Source: JAGSPQ01 sp038206395
GTDB lineage: Bacteria; Myxococcota; Myxococcia; Myxococcales; Myxococcaceae
Assembly (NCBI GenBank): GCA_038206395.1
Contig: JBBRAX010000002.1
Location: 186,001 to 250,000 of the forward strand
Length of the DNA stretch: 64,000 nt
Direction: 5' to 3'
The notes under the pieces were generated by a model that saw nothing but the letters and a program-made list of their open reading frames with translations, was not told the DNA's origin and did no database searches. Both the position numbers and the translations under genes were made by a program. Below, piece after piece: positions 17,801 to 28,468 of this stretch. Positions within the stretch are counted from its first letter, which is position 1, and each line of letters begins with the position of its first letter.

Positions 17801-17837
17801 AAGGGCCTGGTTCTCGAAGACCGGGCCCTTTGTTTTT
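17801..17837 (+). terminator. Intrinsic terminator-like hairpin
   Basis: The arms AAGGGCCTGGT (17801-17811) and ACCGGGCCCTT (17820-17830) pair over 11 bases with one G-T wobble and an 8-base loop, followed by TGTTTTT. This is a good rho-independent terminator for the copper-monooxygenase gene, though it is about 95 bases after that stop. It ends about 25 bases before the ceramidase-like gene, so attenuation of that gene is also possible. Confidence 0.75.
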
Positions 17838-17861
17838 GCGGGCGGTATCTTCGCTCTTCCG

Positions 17862-19109
17862 GTGCGGCGCAGACGACTTCAGGCAGTGGGGATGACCGCG
17901 TTGCTCGCGATCGGTGGCGCGTACGCGCTCGCGTCGTGGGACTGGTGCGGGCGCTGGCTTCGCGAGCCGGCGAGGCAGGTCTCGGCCACGCGGGCTTCCG
18001 GAGCGCTGCTGGCGGGGGCCGCCACGGTCGACGTCGAGCCACCCTTTCCTGTCACTGTCGCGGGCTACGGGCCGATGCGGCCCAGCGCTTCACGGGCGAC
18101 GCGGCCGCTGCGGGCGCGGGCCGTCGTGCTGCAGGTCGGCGAAGTGAAGGCGGCGGTGGTGAGCCTCGACGTGCTGCTCGTGTCCGACGCCATCGTCGCC
18201 GAGGTGCGTGCGAAGTCGGGGCTCGCCGATGCGTGGGTGGTCGCGACGCACAGCCATTCGTCGATGGGTGGGTATGACGAACGGCCGCTGGCGCAGCTCG
18301 CCGGCACGGGCCTTCATCGCGAGGTCGCGAAGGCGGCGCTGGTTCGCGCGGCGGTCGAGGCGCTGCTGCGGGCGGGCGCGACGTTGGTTCCCGCCCAGCT
18401 CGCCCTGGGCAGCGTCGAGGCCGAGCTGTGCCGGGCGCGCAGTGGAGACGCGTGCGATCAAAGGCTCTCGAGGCTGACGCTCACTTCCGGAACAGAACCC
18501 ATCGCCGAATGGCTGGTGGTGGCGGCGCATCCGACCCTGGTCGCCAGAAAGGCCGAGGCGGTGGATCCCGACTATCCGGGCGCGCTGGCCGACCGCCGCG
18601 ATGCCGGGGTGACGCTGGTGCTGCAGGGAAGCGGCGGCAACGCGTCGACGCCTGCGGGTCAGACGGTCGGAGGCTTCGCCGAGCTGATCGAGAAGTCGCT
18701 GCCAGCCACGGTGGCCGTCGAACAGCCGTTGACGCTCGCTGTCTCTCGCGCGGTCGTCACCCTGCCCCACCCCGATGCGGCGCGGCTCGTCCCCTCGTTC
18801 AGTCGCGTGGCGGCGAGCAACTTCGTCTGTCTCTCTGCGTCGCGCACCGCCGAGGTCTCTGCCCTGCGAATCGGCCCATTCGTCTGGGTGGCGGCCGGGG
18901 TCGAGGCCTCGCTTCCGACGGGCGCGCGCCTCGAGGCTGCGGCGGGCGCGGGCAGGCTGATCTCCTTGGCCAACGGGTACCTGGGCTACCTCGAGCCCGC
19001 CGAGGTCGTGGCGGCGGCCGGCGGCGAATCGAAGAAGCAGTACTACGGGGAAACGATGCTCGTGGCCCTCGAGGAAGCGGCGAAGCTGGCGGGTGACGCG
19101 GTTCGTTGA
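17862..19109 (+). CDS. Neutral ceramidase-like hydrolase, membrane-anchored
   Basis: 415 residues from a GTG; an ATG at 17892 is an alternative. An N-terminal hydrophobic segment follows basic residues. The N-terminal domain of the alkaline/neutral ceramidase family is recognisable: GAATVDVEPPFPVTVAGYG, a THSHSSMGG motif in place of the usual THTHSGPGG, GSGGNAST, and NGYLGYLEP near the end. It is much shorter than full ceramidases (about 650 residues), so it fits the trimmed ceramidase-like family. Lipid amide hydrolysis is a guess. Confidence 0.7.
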   Translation: MRRRRLQAVGMTALLAIGGAYALASWDWCGRWLREPARQVSATRASGALLAGAATVDVEPPFPVTVAGYGPMRPSASRATRPLRARAVVLQVGEVKAAVVSLDVLLVSDAIVAEVRAKSGLADAWVVATHSHSSMGGYDERPLAQLAGTGLHREVAKAALVRAAVEALLRAGATLVPAQLALGSVEAELCRARSGDACDQRLSRLTLTSGTEPIAEWLVVAAHPTLVARKAEAVDPDYPGALADRRDAGVTLVLQGSGGNASTPAGQTVGGFAELIEKSLPATVAVEQPLTLAVSRAVVTLPHPDAARLVPSFSRVAASNFVCLSASRTAEVSALRIGPFVWVAAGVEASLPTGARLEAAAGAGRLISLANGYLGYLEPAEVVAAAGGESKKQYYGETMLVALEEAAKLAGDAVR

Positions 19110-19141
19110 TCACTTCGGCGGGGTGCGGCAACCAACCCGAC

Positions 19142-19627
19142 ATGAAGCGATGGATCTTCCTGTTGGCCGTGTCTTCGTCGGTGGTCGCCTTTGCTGATCC
19201 CCGGCTCGAGCTTGAGGTGGGCGGTGGCGTGTCGGCGAGCTGTCTGTGCGCTCCGGCGCCAGCGTTGTCGGCGCGAATCGGCGTCGACCTGGCGGAACAT
19301 TTCACTCCGTCACTGCGGCTGCTCACCTTCGCCCTGCCCGGAAGCGACCACCACACCTGGGCGGTGCTCGGCGAGTTCCGCGCGCACACGAAGGGCCGGG
19401 TTCAGCTCAACGCCGGCGCTGGCATCGGCTTCGGCGCCGCGGCCTTCAACGCCACTTCAGATGGGTTGGACGCGCAGTTCTTCCGGGTCGCTCCGTTCGT
19501 GAACGTCGACGCTGGCGTGCGCGTGATGCTGGGCCGCTGGTGGGTTGGCGCGAACGTGGGCGGCATGCCGTGGTCGAAGGTCGCCACCGCGATGTTGAGC
19601 GTGGGCGTCTCGCCCTTCGGCGACTAA
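19142..19627 (+). CDS. Small exported beta-strand-rich protein
   Basis: 161 residues. The ATG at 19142 gives a clean signal peptide (MKRWIFLLAVSSSVVAFA); an upstream in-frame start at 19106 overlaps the preceding gene's end. The mature part has alternating hydrophobic strands with Gly and aromatic residues, as in a small eight-stranded outer-membrane barrel. No catalytic motif is seen and I do not recognise the family. It is convergent with yhbY, which overlaps its last four bases. Confidence 0.6.
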   Translation: MKRWIFLLAVSSSVVAFADPRLELEVGGGVSASCLCAPAPALSARIGVDLAEHFTPSLRLLTFALPGSDHHTWAVLGEFRAHTKGRVQLNAGAGIGFGAAAFNATSDGLDAQFFRVAPFVNVDAGVRVMLGRWWVGANVGGMPWSKVATAMLSVGVSPFGD

Positions 19628-19971
19628 CCGATCGCGATCTTCGAGCCGACCTTTCGCTGACGAAAGAGCAGCGCGGTGCGGCCCAGCAGCTGGGCGAGCT
19701 GAGACTGCGTGGCGTCGGCGAGCGCGGCAGACGCCTCGTGCCGGTCAGCCGGGCCGTCACCAATCTTCACCTTGATGAGCTCGTGATCGCGCAGCGCCGC
19801 TTCGGTGGCCGCGACGACGGACTCGGTGACCCCTGACGCGCCGATGAGCACCACGGCCTTGAGGTGGTGGCCCAGCGCGCGCAGCTGGCGGCGCTGTTTC
19901 CCGCTGAGCGTGCCCTGCTTCGCGACGAGCTCTTTCGGGTCGGCTTTCTTCGGTGCGGGCTGGCGTTTCAT
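19624..19971 (-). CDS. yhbY: YhbY-family RNA-binding protein (CRS1-YhbY domain)
   Basis: 115 residues from the ATG at 19971; the open frame runs on upstream but those codons belong to the neighbouring gene in another frame. A basic N-terminal extension (KRQPAPKKADPKELV) precedes the CRM domain with LSGKQRRQLRALGHHLKAVVLIGASGVTESVV and HELIKVKI. YhbY proteins bind pre-50S ribosomal particles. It follows the J-domain gene by 5 bases and is likely co-transcribed. Confidence 0.9.
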   Translation of the reverse strand: MKRQPAPKKADPKELVAKQGTLSGKQRRQLRALGHHLKAVVLIGASGVTESVVAATEAALRDHELIKVKIGDGPADRHEASAALADATQSQLAQLLGRTALLFRQRKVGSKIAIG

Positions 19972-19976
19972 GGGTC

Positions 19977-22097
19977 CTATTTCATCAACCGCAGCTCGCG
20001 CTGGGCGTCGAGGTGGTCGGGGTGAAGCTGAATGCACTTGTTGAAGAACTTCTTGGCCGCGGGCAGGTCGCCCAACAGCTTCGACATGTGCCCCTGGAAG
20101 TACCAGACCGCGGCGACCTTGTCGTTGCGCTTGAGGCAGACGTTGATGTCCTTCATCGCCTCGAGGTGCCCAGCCTTCTTGTCGGCGTTCGCAAAGAACT
20201 TCGCGTAGCCGCGCCAGGCGAAGTACTCGGCCTCGTCGGCGCCCTTGATCGCGCCGTCGAGCATCTTCACCGCCTCGGGGAACTTGCGCGCCTTCACGAG
20301 AATGGTGCCCTTCTGAAACATCTCTTCGGCCGCGAGAATGGCCGCGATGTCGACCTTCTCGCCGGCATTGCCGCTCTTCACTTCTTCGCCGTACTCGGCG
20401 CGCAGCTTGTCGTCGGCCAGCGTGCGGTTCGCCTCGCCCACGCGGCCGAAGATGTCTTCCTTCAGCTTGGCCAGCTGCGGCGGAGCGCCCGGCGGCACCG
20501 TGTCGGGGTGATACGCGCGCGCCATCTTGAAATACGCCGCCTTCACTGTGCCGCCGTCGGCGGTCAGCGGCACGCCGAGCACCTCGAAGTGGTTCTGCGT
20601 CTTCATCTTTTCGAAGGTCGCGGTCAGCTGTTTGATCTCGGCCGCGGGATCCAACGGGGTTGCCGGCGCCGCGCTCAAAGTGGGCGCCTTCGGTGGAACG
20701 GCCACGACCCTGGGCGGAGGCGGACGTGGCGCTGCAACAGGAGGCGGCGCCACCGGCCTGGGCGGCGCAGCAGCAGCAGCAACAGTAACCACTGGCGGCT
20801 TCGGAGCAGGCGCAGCGACGGGCGGCGGAGGAGGCGGCGCGACAGCTTCGGGCGCCGGCACGCGAACGGCAGCGAAAGACACCGCGTCGAAGTCTTTGAG
20901 GAGGAAGGCGACGCGCAGCAGGTGATCCCCCTCGTTCGGCAGATCGTGCATCAGCTGATTCAGCGACCGCACGCCGTCGAAGTACGACAGGGCGCGCGTC
21001 TCTTGCGGAGACAACCGCAGATCCGCAACCGCCACCTGCCCGCCCGACTTCATCACTGGAAGATCGATGGCCGCGTTGAGGCGCCGGCGAAGGTCGGCGC
21101 TGGGCAGCTTGCGAACCTGCTCGCTGACCACCGCCCACCGGTTGCCCAGTGGCATCGCCTTGTGCGACGGCAGATCCTTTACTTCCCAGGTGAAGGTGCC
21201 GTGCTCGGCGAAGAGCCCACGCACGAGAATCGACGCCGCGCGCTGCCCAAGGTGCTGAAACGCGGTGCCCGGGTTCAACAGGCCGAGACCAAAGAGCGCG
21301 CCGACCAGCTCACCGCCGAACCGCGCCTTTTCTTTCTCTGCCTTGCCGAGCTGCTCGAAGGTCGCGAGCTGGTTCTTCACCAGAAACGTCGAGAGCTGAT
21401 CTTCCGCGTGCGTCGAGTCGACAAACTCGGGGTTGCCCTTGCGGAAGTGGATCTGCACCGTGCGATCCGACAGCGTCAACGTGAGCAGGCCCGTCGCGTC
21501 GCTGGAAGCCGCCAGGTAGAACAGGCGCAGCGCCGACGAAGTCTGCAGCGAGCCAGCCGGCGGCAGCTCGAGGGTCGGCATCACCACCGCCGCGATCGGC
21601 GCGGGAGGTGGCGCGACGACCGGCGCTCCGAGGTCGGGCATCAGCTGGCGCTTGTCGGCGGTGCGAACAGGGCCGGCAGCGGCAGCGGCGGCGGCGCGGG
21701 CCTGGGCAGCAGCGGCGGCTCCGGGTCCAGCGACGGGAGCCGCAGGCCGTGCGGGCGGAGGGCCGGGCACTGTGCCGGGACTCGGCGTCAGGGACGGCGG
21801 AGGCGGACGTGCAGCGGCGGGAGCGAGCGACGGAGGGCCCCCGGGAATCTTCGAAGGGGCTGCGGGTGCGGGCGCAGCGGCAGCGGGCGCGCCCCCCTCA
21901 CCCCACAGCTCCTGGGGTACCACGTCGCGAACCTCGGGCAGCCGCGCGGGATAGACATAGTTCGCCCCGTCGAGCGAAAGCTGAACGCGCCCAGGGATGA
22001 GCTGGTTGTCGAAGAGCAGCTCGAGCGTGGCCGGCATCAGCGGCCCCCAGACCTTGCCCTTGTCGTTGCGTACCCAGATTTGAATGGGGTCAGACAC
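19977..22097 (-). CDS. J-domain protein with GYF-like and DUF4388-like regions
   Basis: 706 residues. Order: a GYF_2-like segment at about 5-60 (WVRNDKGKVWGPL), an Ala/Pro-rich linker, a DUF4388/PATAN-like domain at about 185-405, a second Ala/Pro linker, a J domain from about 500 with the YHPD motif, then TPR-like helices to the end. The HPD tripeptide means it can stimulate an Hsp70. DUF4388 proteins are frequent in myxobacteria and linked to gliding and signalling. It is divergent from the lipoprotein at 22144. Confidence 0.8.
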   Translation of the reverse strand: MSDPIQIWVRNDKGKVWGPLMPATLELLFDNQLIPGRVQLSLDGANYVYPARLPEVRDVVPQELWGEGGAPAAAAPAPAAPSKIPGGPPSLAPAAARPPPPSLTPSPGTVPGPPPARPAAPVAGPGAAAAAQARAAAAAAAGPVRTADKRQLMPDLGAPVVAPPPAPIAAVVMPTLELPPAGSLQTSSALRLFYLAASSDATGLLTLTLSDRTVQIHFRKGNPEFVDSTHAEDQLSTFLVKNQLATFEQLGKAEKEKARFGGELVGALFGLGLLNPGTAFQHLGQRAASILVRGLFAEHGTFTWEVKDLPSHKAMPLGNRWAVVSEQVRKLPSADLRRRLNAAIDLPVMKSGGQVAVADLRLSPQETRALSYFDGVRSLNQLMHDLPNEGDHLLRVAFLLKDFDAVSFAAVRVPAPEAVAPPPPPPVAAPAPKPPVVTVAAAAAPPRPVAPPPVAAPRPPPPRVVAVPPKAPTLSAAPATPLDPAAEIKQLTATFEKMKTQNHFEVLGVPLTADGGTVKAAYFKMARAYHPDTVPPGAPPQLAKLKEDIFGRVGEANRTLADDKLRAEYGEEVKSGNAGEKVDIAAILAAEEMFQKGTILVKARKFPEAVKMLDGAIKGADEAEYFAWRGYAKFFANADKKAGHLEAMKDINVCLKRNDKVAAVWYFQGHMSKLLGDLPAAKKFFNKCIQLHPDHLDAQRELRLMK

Positions 22098-22143
22098 TGA
22101 TGGAAATCGAAGCTACCGGAAAAGTCGGGCACAATGGACGCAG

Positions 22144-23001
22144 ATGAAACTCAGGAGATGCTCCCGGCTGCTGCTCGTGTCGGGCGTGTTGTCAACCGCC
22201 ACGGGCTGCCTGTCGATGGGCTCGGTGCAGACCGCGAGCACGCTGGGCAAGGGCAACTTCCAGATCGCCGCCGAGCCGGGCATCTACGGAGCGAACATCA
22301 ACGGCTCGGGCGCCCCCACCCAGGCCGACCCGATTCCGCACTTCGACGTCGCCTTCCGGTACGGCGTGACAGATCGCTTCGACCTGGGCATCCGCGGCGG
22401 TTGGTCGCTCTTCGAGCTGCAGACGAAGGTGCTGCTGACGCCGCCGGAGCACGAGCGGCTGGCGATCTCGATCGCGCCGTCGTTGGGGGCGATCTTCCTG
22501 GGCGGGAACACCAGCGGCTCGGGCACGTCGGTGTCGTACTTCAATCTCGCGGTGCCGATTCTGATCGGCATCAAGCACTTCCGCGCGAACGAGCTCATCT
22601 TCGGGCCGCGCATCAACAACATGCTCTTCGCGCTGGGCGATCAGTCGGGCTCGGCGGCGGTGTACCTGTTCGCGGTCGGCGGCACCGTCGGCTACCAGTT
22701 CGCGATCGGTGACTTCTTCAAGATCCTCCCCGAGCTGGCGATCAACGTGCCGGTCGCGTCGAGCAGCAGCATCGGCAAGCAGCAGATCGCCGGGGCTGGG
22801 TTCGGCGGCGTCATCTGGCAGCTGAAGGTCGGGCTCATCTTCGGGCGCGGCTCGAAGCGCGCACCGGAGCCGATGGAGGTGGGGCCGCCTCCGCCGATGC
22901 CTCCGCCAGAGCCGGTGGTTGTGCCTCCTCCCGAGCCCGTCGTGCCTGCGCCACCGCCGCTGCCGGTCGAGCCGGATCCGCAGCCGGCGATTGAGCTGTA
23001 A
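22144..23001 (+). CDS. Outer-membrane beta-barrel-like lipoprotein with Pro-rich tail
   Basis: 285 residues from the ATG at 22144, which gives a lipoprotein signal (lipobox ATGC). The central part is made of alternating strands with Gly and aromatic residues (FDVAFRYGVTDRFDLGIRGGW), as in outer-membrane proteins. The C-terminal 45 residues are Pro/Val/Glu repeats. No enzymatic motif is seen. The function is unknown; a surface or peptidoglycan-spanning role would fit the tail. Confidence 0.65.
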   Translation: MKLRRCSRLLLVSGVLSTATGCLSMGSVQTASTLGKGNFQIAAEPGIYGANINGSGAPTQADPIPHFDVAFRYGVTDRFDLGIRGGWSLFELQTKVLLTPPEHERLAISIAPSLGAIFLGGNTSGSGTSVSYFNLAVPILIGIKHFRANELIFGPRINNMLFALGDQSGSAAVYLFAVGGTVGYQFAIGDFFKILPELAINVPVASSSSIGKQQIAGAGFGGVIWQLKVGLIFGRGSKRAPEPMEVGPPPPMPPPEPVVVPPPEPVVPAPPPLPVEPDPQPAIEL

Positions 23002-23034
23002 CCCGCCACAAGTCGACGATTCACTTCGGCGGCA

Positions 23035-23054
23035 CCACGCGAAATCCTGCGTGG
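23035..23054. terminator. Possible hairpin between convergent genes
   Basis: The arms CCACGC (23035-23040) and GCGTGG (23049-23054) flank an 8-base loop between the ends of the lipoprotein gene and the mutase gene. No clear T tract follows on either side, so it is only a weak candidate for a bidirectional terminator. Confidence 0.3.
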
Positions 23055-23063
23055 CAGGGCTCG

Positions 23064-24698
<1,635 letters not shown>

Positions 24699-24754
24699 CG
24701 TGGGCGCGACGGTTAGCACTGAGGGCCTGCGTGCCGGTAGTGTGCTGGTCCCCT

Positions 24755-25978
24755 ATGAACATCGACAAGATCCGGCAGGCGCTGACCTCGTACAAGGCCA
24801 ACGACGGCAAGGTCGACACGCAAGAACTCGACAAGCTGATGCTTCAGGCCCGCGACGCAGGCGGCCTCGACGCGACCGAGCGCGCGGAGATCATCAACGC
24901 GTCTTCCGGCTTCGACGACCCGACGAAACAGCGGCTGATGAAGCACCTGTCGGCAATGGGGCAGCCGAACGCGTACGTGAACCTGCAGGCGCTGGGCTCG
25001 GTGACGAGCATCGAAGGGCGCTACGCGAACCTGAAGCTCGACGTGCCCGGGCTGAACGCGAAGGTCGGGCTGTTCGACAACAGCTTCTCGCTGAAGGGCA
25101 AGGCAACGGGCGACGGCGTGTTGAAGCTCACCATCGACGGGAAAGCGCTGTCGGTGTCGGTGAAGCGCGGCGAGCTTCCGGGCGCGATCCTCGAGAAGAT
25201 TCAGAAGCAGCTGCCGGCGTCGACGACCGGGCTCGTGTTCGGTGGCGACGTGCGGCCGTACGACCCCGAGACCTTCAACGGCGGCGCGGCCACGAAGAAG
25301 GGCACCTCGGCGCACCTCGCGCTCTACAAGCCCGAGGCGCTGGGGCTGAAGCCTGGCGAGAAGCCGCTGCGGGTGGTGGTGACGGGCTACGGCGCGTTCA
25401 TGGGCATCACCGACAACCCGTCGGCGAACATGGCGCAGAAGCTGGCTGAGCTCGGCGTGAAGGGCGCGATCGTCGAGTACCGCCGCCTCGACGTGAACCA
25501 TGGCGCCGTCGACCAGTTCGTCGCCGACATGAAGCGCAGCCCGCCCGACGTGATTCTGTCGATGGGCGTGTCCAGCGAGTCGCAGGTCGAAGAGCAGCCC
25601 GAGAACCGGGTGGGCGGTGGGGTGGACGGGGACAACAAGCCGATCACTCCCGGGGTAGTGCGTCAGGGCGCGCGCGACGAGCTGCGAACCGACCTGCCGG
25701 TGGAGGTCATCGACGGCGCGCTGAAGAAGTTCGGAGCGCAGCGCGAGGTCGGCACGAGCAGGTCGGACGCGGCGTACGCTCCCGACCGCAGCGCCTACCT
25801 GTGCAACTACCTCGGCTTCAACCTGGCCGATGCGTTCGGCGGGACGAAGGAGACGACCGCCGGGTTCGTGCACGTGACGGATCACACCCCGCCCGACCAG
25901 ATGCACACGTTGCTCGAGGCCGTGGTGGCCAATCAGCTCGACTGGCGGCGGTCGCAGCGCCCGCCTGCTCCAAGCTGA
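24755..25978 (+). CDS. Pyroglutamyl-peptidase I-like domain with N-terminal extension
   Basis: 407 residues from the ATG at 24755. The C-terminal half matches the C15 peptidase fold: VVVTGYGAFMGITDNPS, a Glu-rich loop (QVEEQPENRV) in place of the catalytic-Glu region, SAYLCNYLGF with the probable nucleophile Cys, and TAGFVHV with the probable His. The first 190 residues contain a helical module followed by a beta-rich region that I do not recognise. There is no signal peptide. The enzyme may cleave N-terminal pyroglutamate or another cyclic amide. Confidence 0.75.
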   Translation: MNIDKIRQALTSYKANDGKVDTQELDKLMLQARDAGGLDATERAEIINASSGFDDPTKQRLMKHLSAMGQPNAYVNLQALGSVTSIEGRYANLKLDVPGLNAKVGLFDNSFSLKGKATGDGVLKLTIDGKALSVSVKRGELPGAILEKIQKQLPASTTGLVFGGDVRPYDPETFNGGAATKKGTSAHLALYKPEALGLKPGEKPLRVVVTGYGAFMGITDNPSANMAQKLAELGVKGAIVEYRRLDVNHGAVDQFVADMKRSPPDVILSMGVSSESQVEEQPENRVGGGVDGDNKPITPGVVRQGARDELRTDLPVEVIDGALKKFGAQREVGTSRSDAAYAPDRSAYLCNYLGFNLADAFGGTKETTAGFVHVTDHTPPDQMHTLLEAVVANQLDWRRSQRPPAPS

Positions 25979-26073
25979 TCCCACTTTCACCGGCGTGTGG
26001 CGATTTGCCTCGCATCCGGCAGCGCCCTGCTGGGGAAAAGTGCGGCATGCGTGTTGCGTTCGGTGTGCGCACC

Positions 26074-26646
26074 ATGGACAAAAACGCCCAAGCCGCTGCC
26101 GAATCGACCTCGCCAAAAGCCTTCCTCTCTGACGTGAAGGCGGTGCGCGAGCGCGCCCGCCAGAACATCGATGAGGGTGCCGTGACGCCCAACTACCCGA
26201 TCGACGCGAAGGCCGTGTGCGAGATGCTCAACGGCGCCCTGGCGACCGAGCTGGTGTGCGTGCTGCGGTACAAGCGCCACTACTTCACCGCCGAAGGCAT
26301 CGAGTCAGAAGGGGTGAAGGCCGAGTTCAAGGCCCACGCGGCCGAAGAACAGGGCCACGCCGATCAGCTGGCGAAGCGCATCGTCGAGCTGGGCGGTTCG
26401 CCGAACCTGGATCCCGCGGGCCTCGCGACCCGGTCGCACAGCGAGTACGTCGCTGGCACCACCCTGCGCGAGATGATCAAGGAAGACCTGATCGCTGAAC
26501 GCATCGCCATCGAGACGTACCGTGAGATGATCAACTGGCTCGGCGATCGCGACTCCACCACCCGCACCATGCTCGAAGGGATTCTCTCCCTCGAGGAAGA
26601 GCACGCCGACGACATGTCGTCGCTGCTCAAGGGCCTGCGCGACTGA
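26074..26646 (+). CDS. Ferritin-like / bacterioferritin-type protein
   Basis: 190 residues from the ATG at 26074. An in-frame ATG at 26047 has the better ribosome-binding site (GGGGAAAA) and would add nine residues. A four-helix bundle carries metal-binding Glu and His in ALATELVCVLRYKRHYF, HAAEEQGHADQL, EDLIAERIAIETYREMI and ILSLEEEHADDM. The ExxH pairs match a di-iron carboxylate site. It probably stores or oxidises iron in the cytoplasm. It is convergent with the acetyltransferase gene. Confidence 0.9.
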   Translation: MDKNAQAAAESTSPKAFLSDVKAVRERARQNIDEGAVTPNYPIDAKAVCEMLNGALATELVCVLRYKRHYFTAEGIESEGVKAEFKAHAAEEQGHADQLAKRIVELGGSPNLDPAGLATRSHSEYVAGTTLREMIKEDLIAERIAIETYREMINWLGDRDSTTRTMLEGILSLEEEHADDMSSLLKGLRD

Positions 26647-26664
26647 CGGTTGGTTTGATGTGGT

Positions 26665-27444
26665 TCAGGATGACCGGCGGCGCGACCACAACTGCTGGGA
26701 CGCCTCGAAGATCTTCGCATCGAGCGCGCTGATCGGCTTCGCAGGAGACCCGGCGACGATCGTGTACGGAGCGACATCGTGCGAGACGACGCTGTTGGCG
26801 CCGACCACCGCTCCGCGGCCGATGGTGACGCCGCCGAGGATGATCGCGTTGGTCGCGATCCACACGTCGTCTTCGATCTTCACTGGGCGCGCATTGGGAA
26901 GAACGCGGCGCTGGTAGAGGCCGTGGTAGCTGTTGTCGAAGATGCGGACGCCGGGCCCGATCAGGCAGCGGGCGCCGATGGTGATCGCGCTGGTGCAGCC
27001 GAGCCAGACGCCATCGTTGAGGTACGTCTGCTCGCCGATGCGCAGCACGCCGTCTCGGGTGAGCTCGAGGTAGATGGGCGTCACCTTCGAGTCGAAGATC
27101 ACGTCATCGCCCAGGAAGATTCGCCCGCCGGAGTTGCTGATCTTCGGAGCCAGCCCCGAGACCCGCACTCCGACGCCCAGCTGGTTCACGTCGCGAAAGA
27201 CGAAATGGCTGCGGGCAGTCGCGGTGACGAAGTCGAACCCCTTCTTCGCGAAGGCGCCGATGCCCAGGTGCAGGTTATTCGAGATCTTCGCCCGCAGCTT
27301 GTCCAGGCTTCCCGTCGGCTGGGGCGTTAGGGGCACGAGGTACGGCTGCGACGGGCGCGAGATCGGAGCGTTGGACACGAGCGAATGAGCAACGGCGGGG
27401 CCAATGCTCGCGCCTTCGACCTGCCGCCCAAACCTGAGGCACAA
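26665..27444 (-). CDS. Left-handed beta-helix acyltransferase (WbbJ/MaA-type)
   Basis: 259 residues. The hexapeptide-repeat region spans about 105-245 and ends in the usual VAGSPAKPI motif. Conserved acetyl-transfer features are seen around FDNSYHGL. The start is a TTG 4 bases after the upstream gene; a GTG at 27378 is an alternative, and neither has a strong ribosome-binding site. It probably O-acetylates a sugar of the exported polysaccharide. It is the last gene of the leftward operon. Confidence 0.85.
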   Translation of the reverse strand: MCLRFGRQVEGASIGPAVAHSLVSNAPISRPSQPYLVPLTPQPTGSLDKLRAKISNNLHLGIGAFAKKGFDFVTATARSHFVFRDVNQLGVGVRVSGLAPKISNSGGRIFLGDDVIFDSKVTPIYLELTRDGVLRIGEQTYLNDGVWLGCTSAITIGARCLIGPGVRIFDNSYHGLYQRRVLPNARPVKIEDDVWIATNAIILGGVTIGRGAVVGANSVVSHDVAPYTIVAGSPAKPISALDAKIFEASQQLWSRRRSS

Positions 27445-27448
27445 GATC

Positions 27449-28468
27449 TCAAGTGGGGCTGAAGAGCCCGTGCAGCAGGTCGTACGACTTCACGCGATCG
27501 GCGTGGGCGTGAACGAGGGTGGTCACCATCAGCTCGTCGGCTTTCGTCGCCTCCAGCAGCTCGGCCAGTCGCTTCTTCACCGACGGAGGGGAGCCCACCG
27601 CCTGGTCGGCCTGCCGCTGCGCGATCGCCGCGCGCTGGCCGGGCGAATACGGAAACGCTGCTGCTTCTTCCGGCGTCGGCAGCTGGCCCGGGCGTCCTTC
27701 CCTCAACCGCAGGAAAGACAGCGCGATCGGCCCGGCGAGGTACTGCGCCTTCTTGTCCGTCTCGGCGCAGATGACCTGCACCGCGATCATCGCGTACGGC
27801 CTGGCGAGGATCGCCGAGGGCCGGAAGTTCTTCCGGTACAGCGCGAGCGCGGGAAGCGTGTTCTCGGCGCTGAAGTGGTGCGCGAAAGCGAAAGGCATCC
27901 CCAGCGCTGCGGCGACCTGCGCGCTGTAACCACTGGAGCCGAGCAGCCAGATCGGCGGCCCGTTTCCCAGGCCCGGCACCGCGCTGATCTGCGCGTACGG
28001 GTGGCCCTCGGGCCACGTGCCCTTGAAGAAGCCAATCAGCTCGGCCAGCTGTTCTGGAAAGTCATCGGCAGACAGCGCGTCTTCGCTTCGCCGCAGCGCC
28101 CGGGCCGTCGCCTGGTCCGTGCCCGGCGCGCGCCCCAGGCCCAGGTCGATGCGGCCCGGAAACAACGCCTCGAGCGTGCCGAACTGCTCGGCCACCACCA
28201 GCGGCGCGTGGTTCGGCAGCATCACCCCACCCGACCCGACGCGGATCTTCTTCGTCGCGGCCGCCACCTGGCCGATGAGAATCGAAGGCGCCGAGCTGGC
28301 GATGCCCGGCATGTTGTGGTGCTCGGCCAGCCAGAAGCGGTTGAAGTCCTTCGCCTCGAGGTGCTGGGCGAGGTCGATCATGTTCAGCAGCGACTGGCGA
28401 ACCGTCGAGCCGACACCGACGCTGGCCAGCTCGAGCACCGACAACGGAAGCTTTGGAAGATGGCTCAC
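27449..28468 (-). CDS. Luciferase-like flavin-dependent oxidoreductase
   Basis: 339 residues from a GTG whose second to fourth bases form the upstream stop (GTGA overlap). The LLM family pattern is clear: LPLSVLELASVGVG at the start, FWLAEHHNMPGIASSAPSILIG, RIRVGSGGVMLPNHAPLVVAEQFGTLEALFPGRIDLGLGRAPG. These enzymes use reduced flavin and oxygen. The N-terminal signature fits the MsnO8/YhbW-type subgroup. Its link to the polysaccharide operon is positional. Confidence 0.9.
   Translation of the reverse strand: MSHLPKLPLSVLELASVGVGSTVRQSLLNMIDLAQHLEAKDFNRFWLAEHHNMPGIASSAPSILIGQVAAATKKIRVGSGGVMLPNHAPLVVAEQFGTLEALFPGRIDLGLGRAPGTDQATARALRRSEDALSADDFPEQLAELIGFFKGTWPEGHPYAQISAVPGLGNGPPIWLLGSSGYSAQVAAALGMPFAFAHHFSAENTLPALALYRKNFRPSAILARPYAMIAVQVICAETDKKAQYLAGPIALSFLRLREGRPGQLPTPEEAAAFPYSPGQRAAIAQRQADQAVGSPPSVKKRLAELLEATKADELMVTTLVHAHADRVKSYDLLHGLFSPT

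Noticed and set aside
19953..22100. Long rightward open frame opposite the J-domain gene
   Set aside because: Shadow of high GC third positions; low-complexity Arg/Gly sequence.
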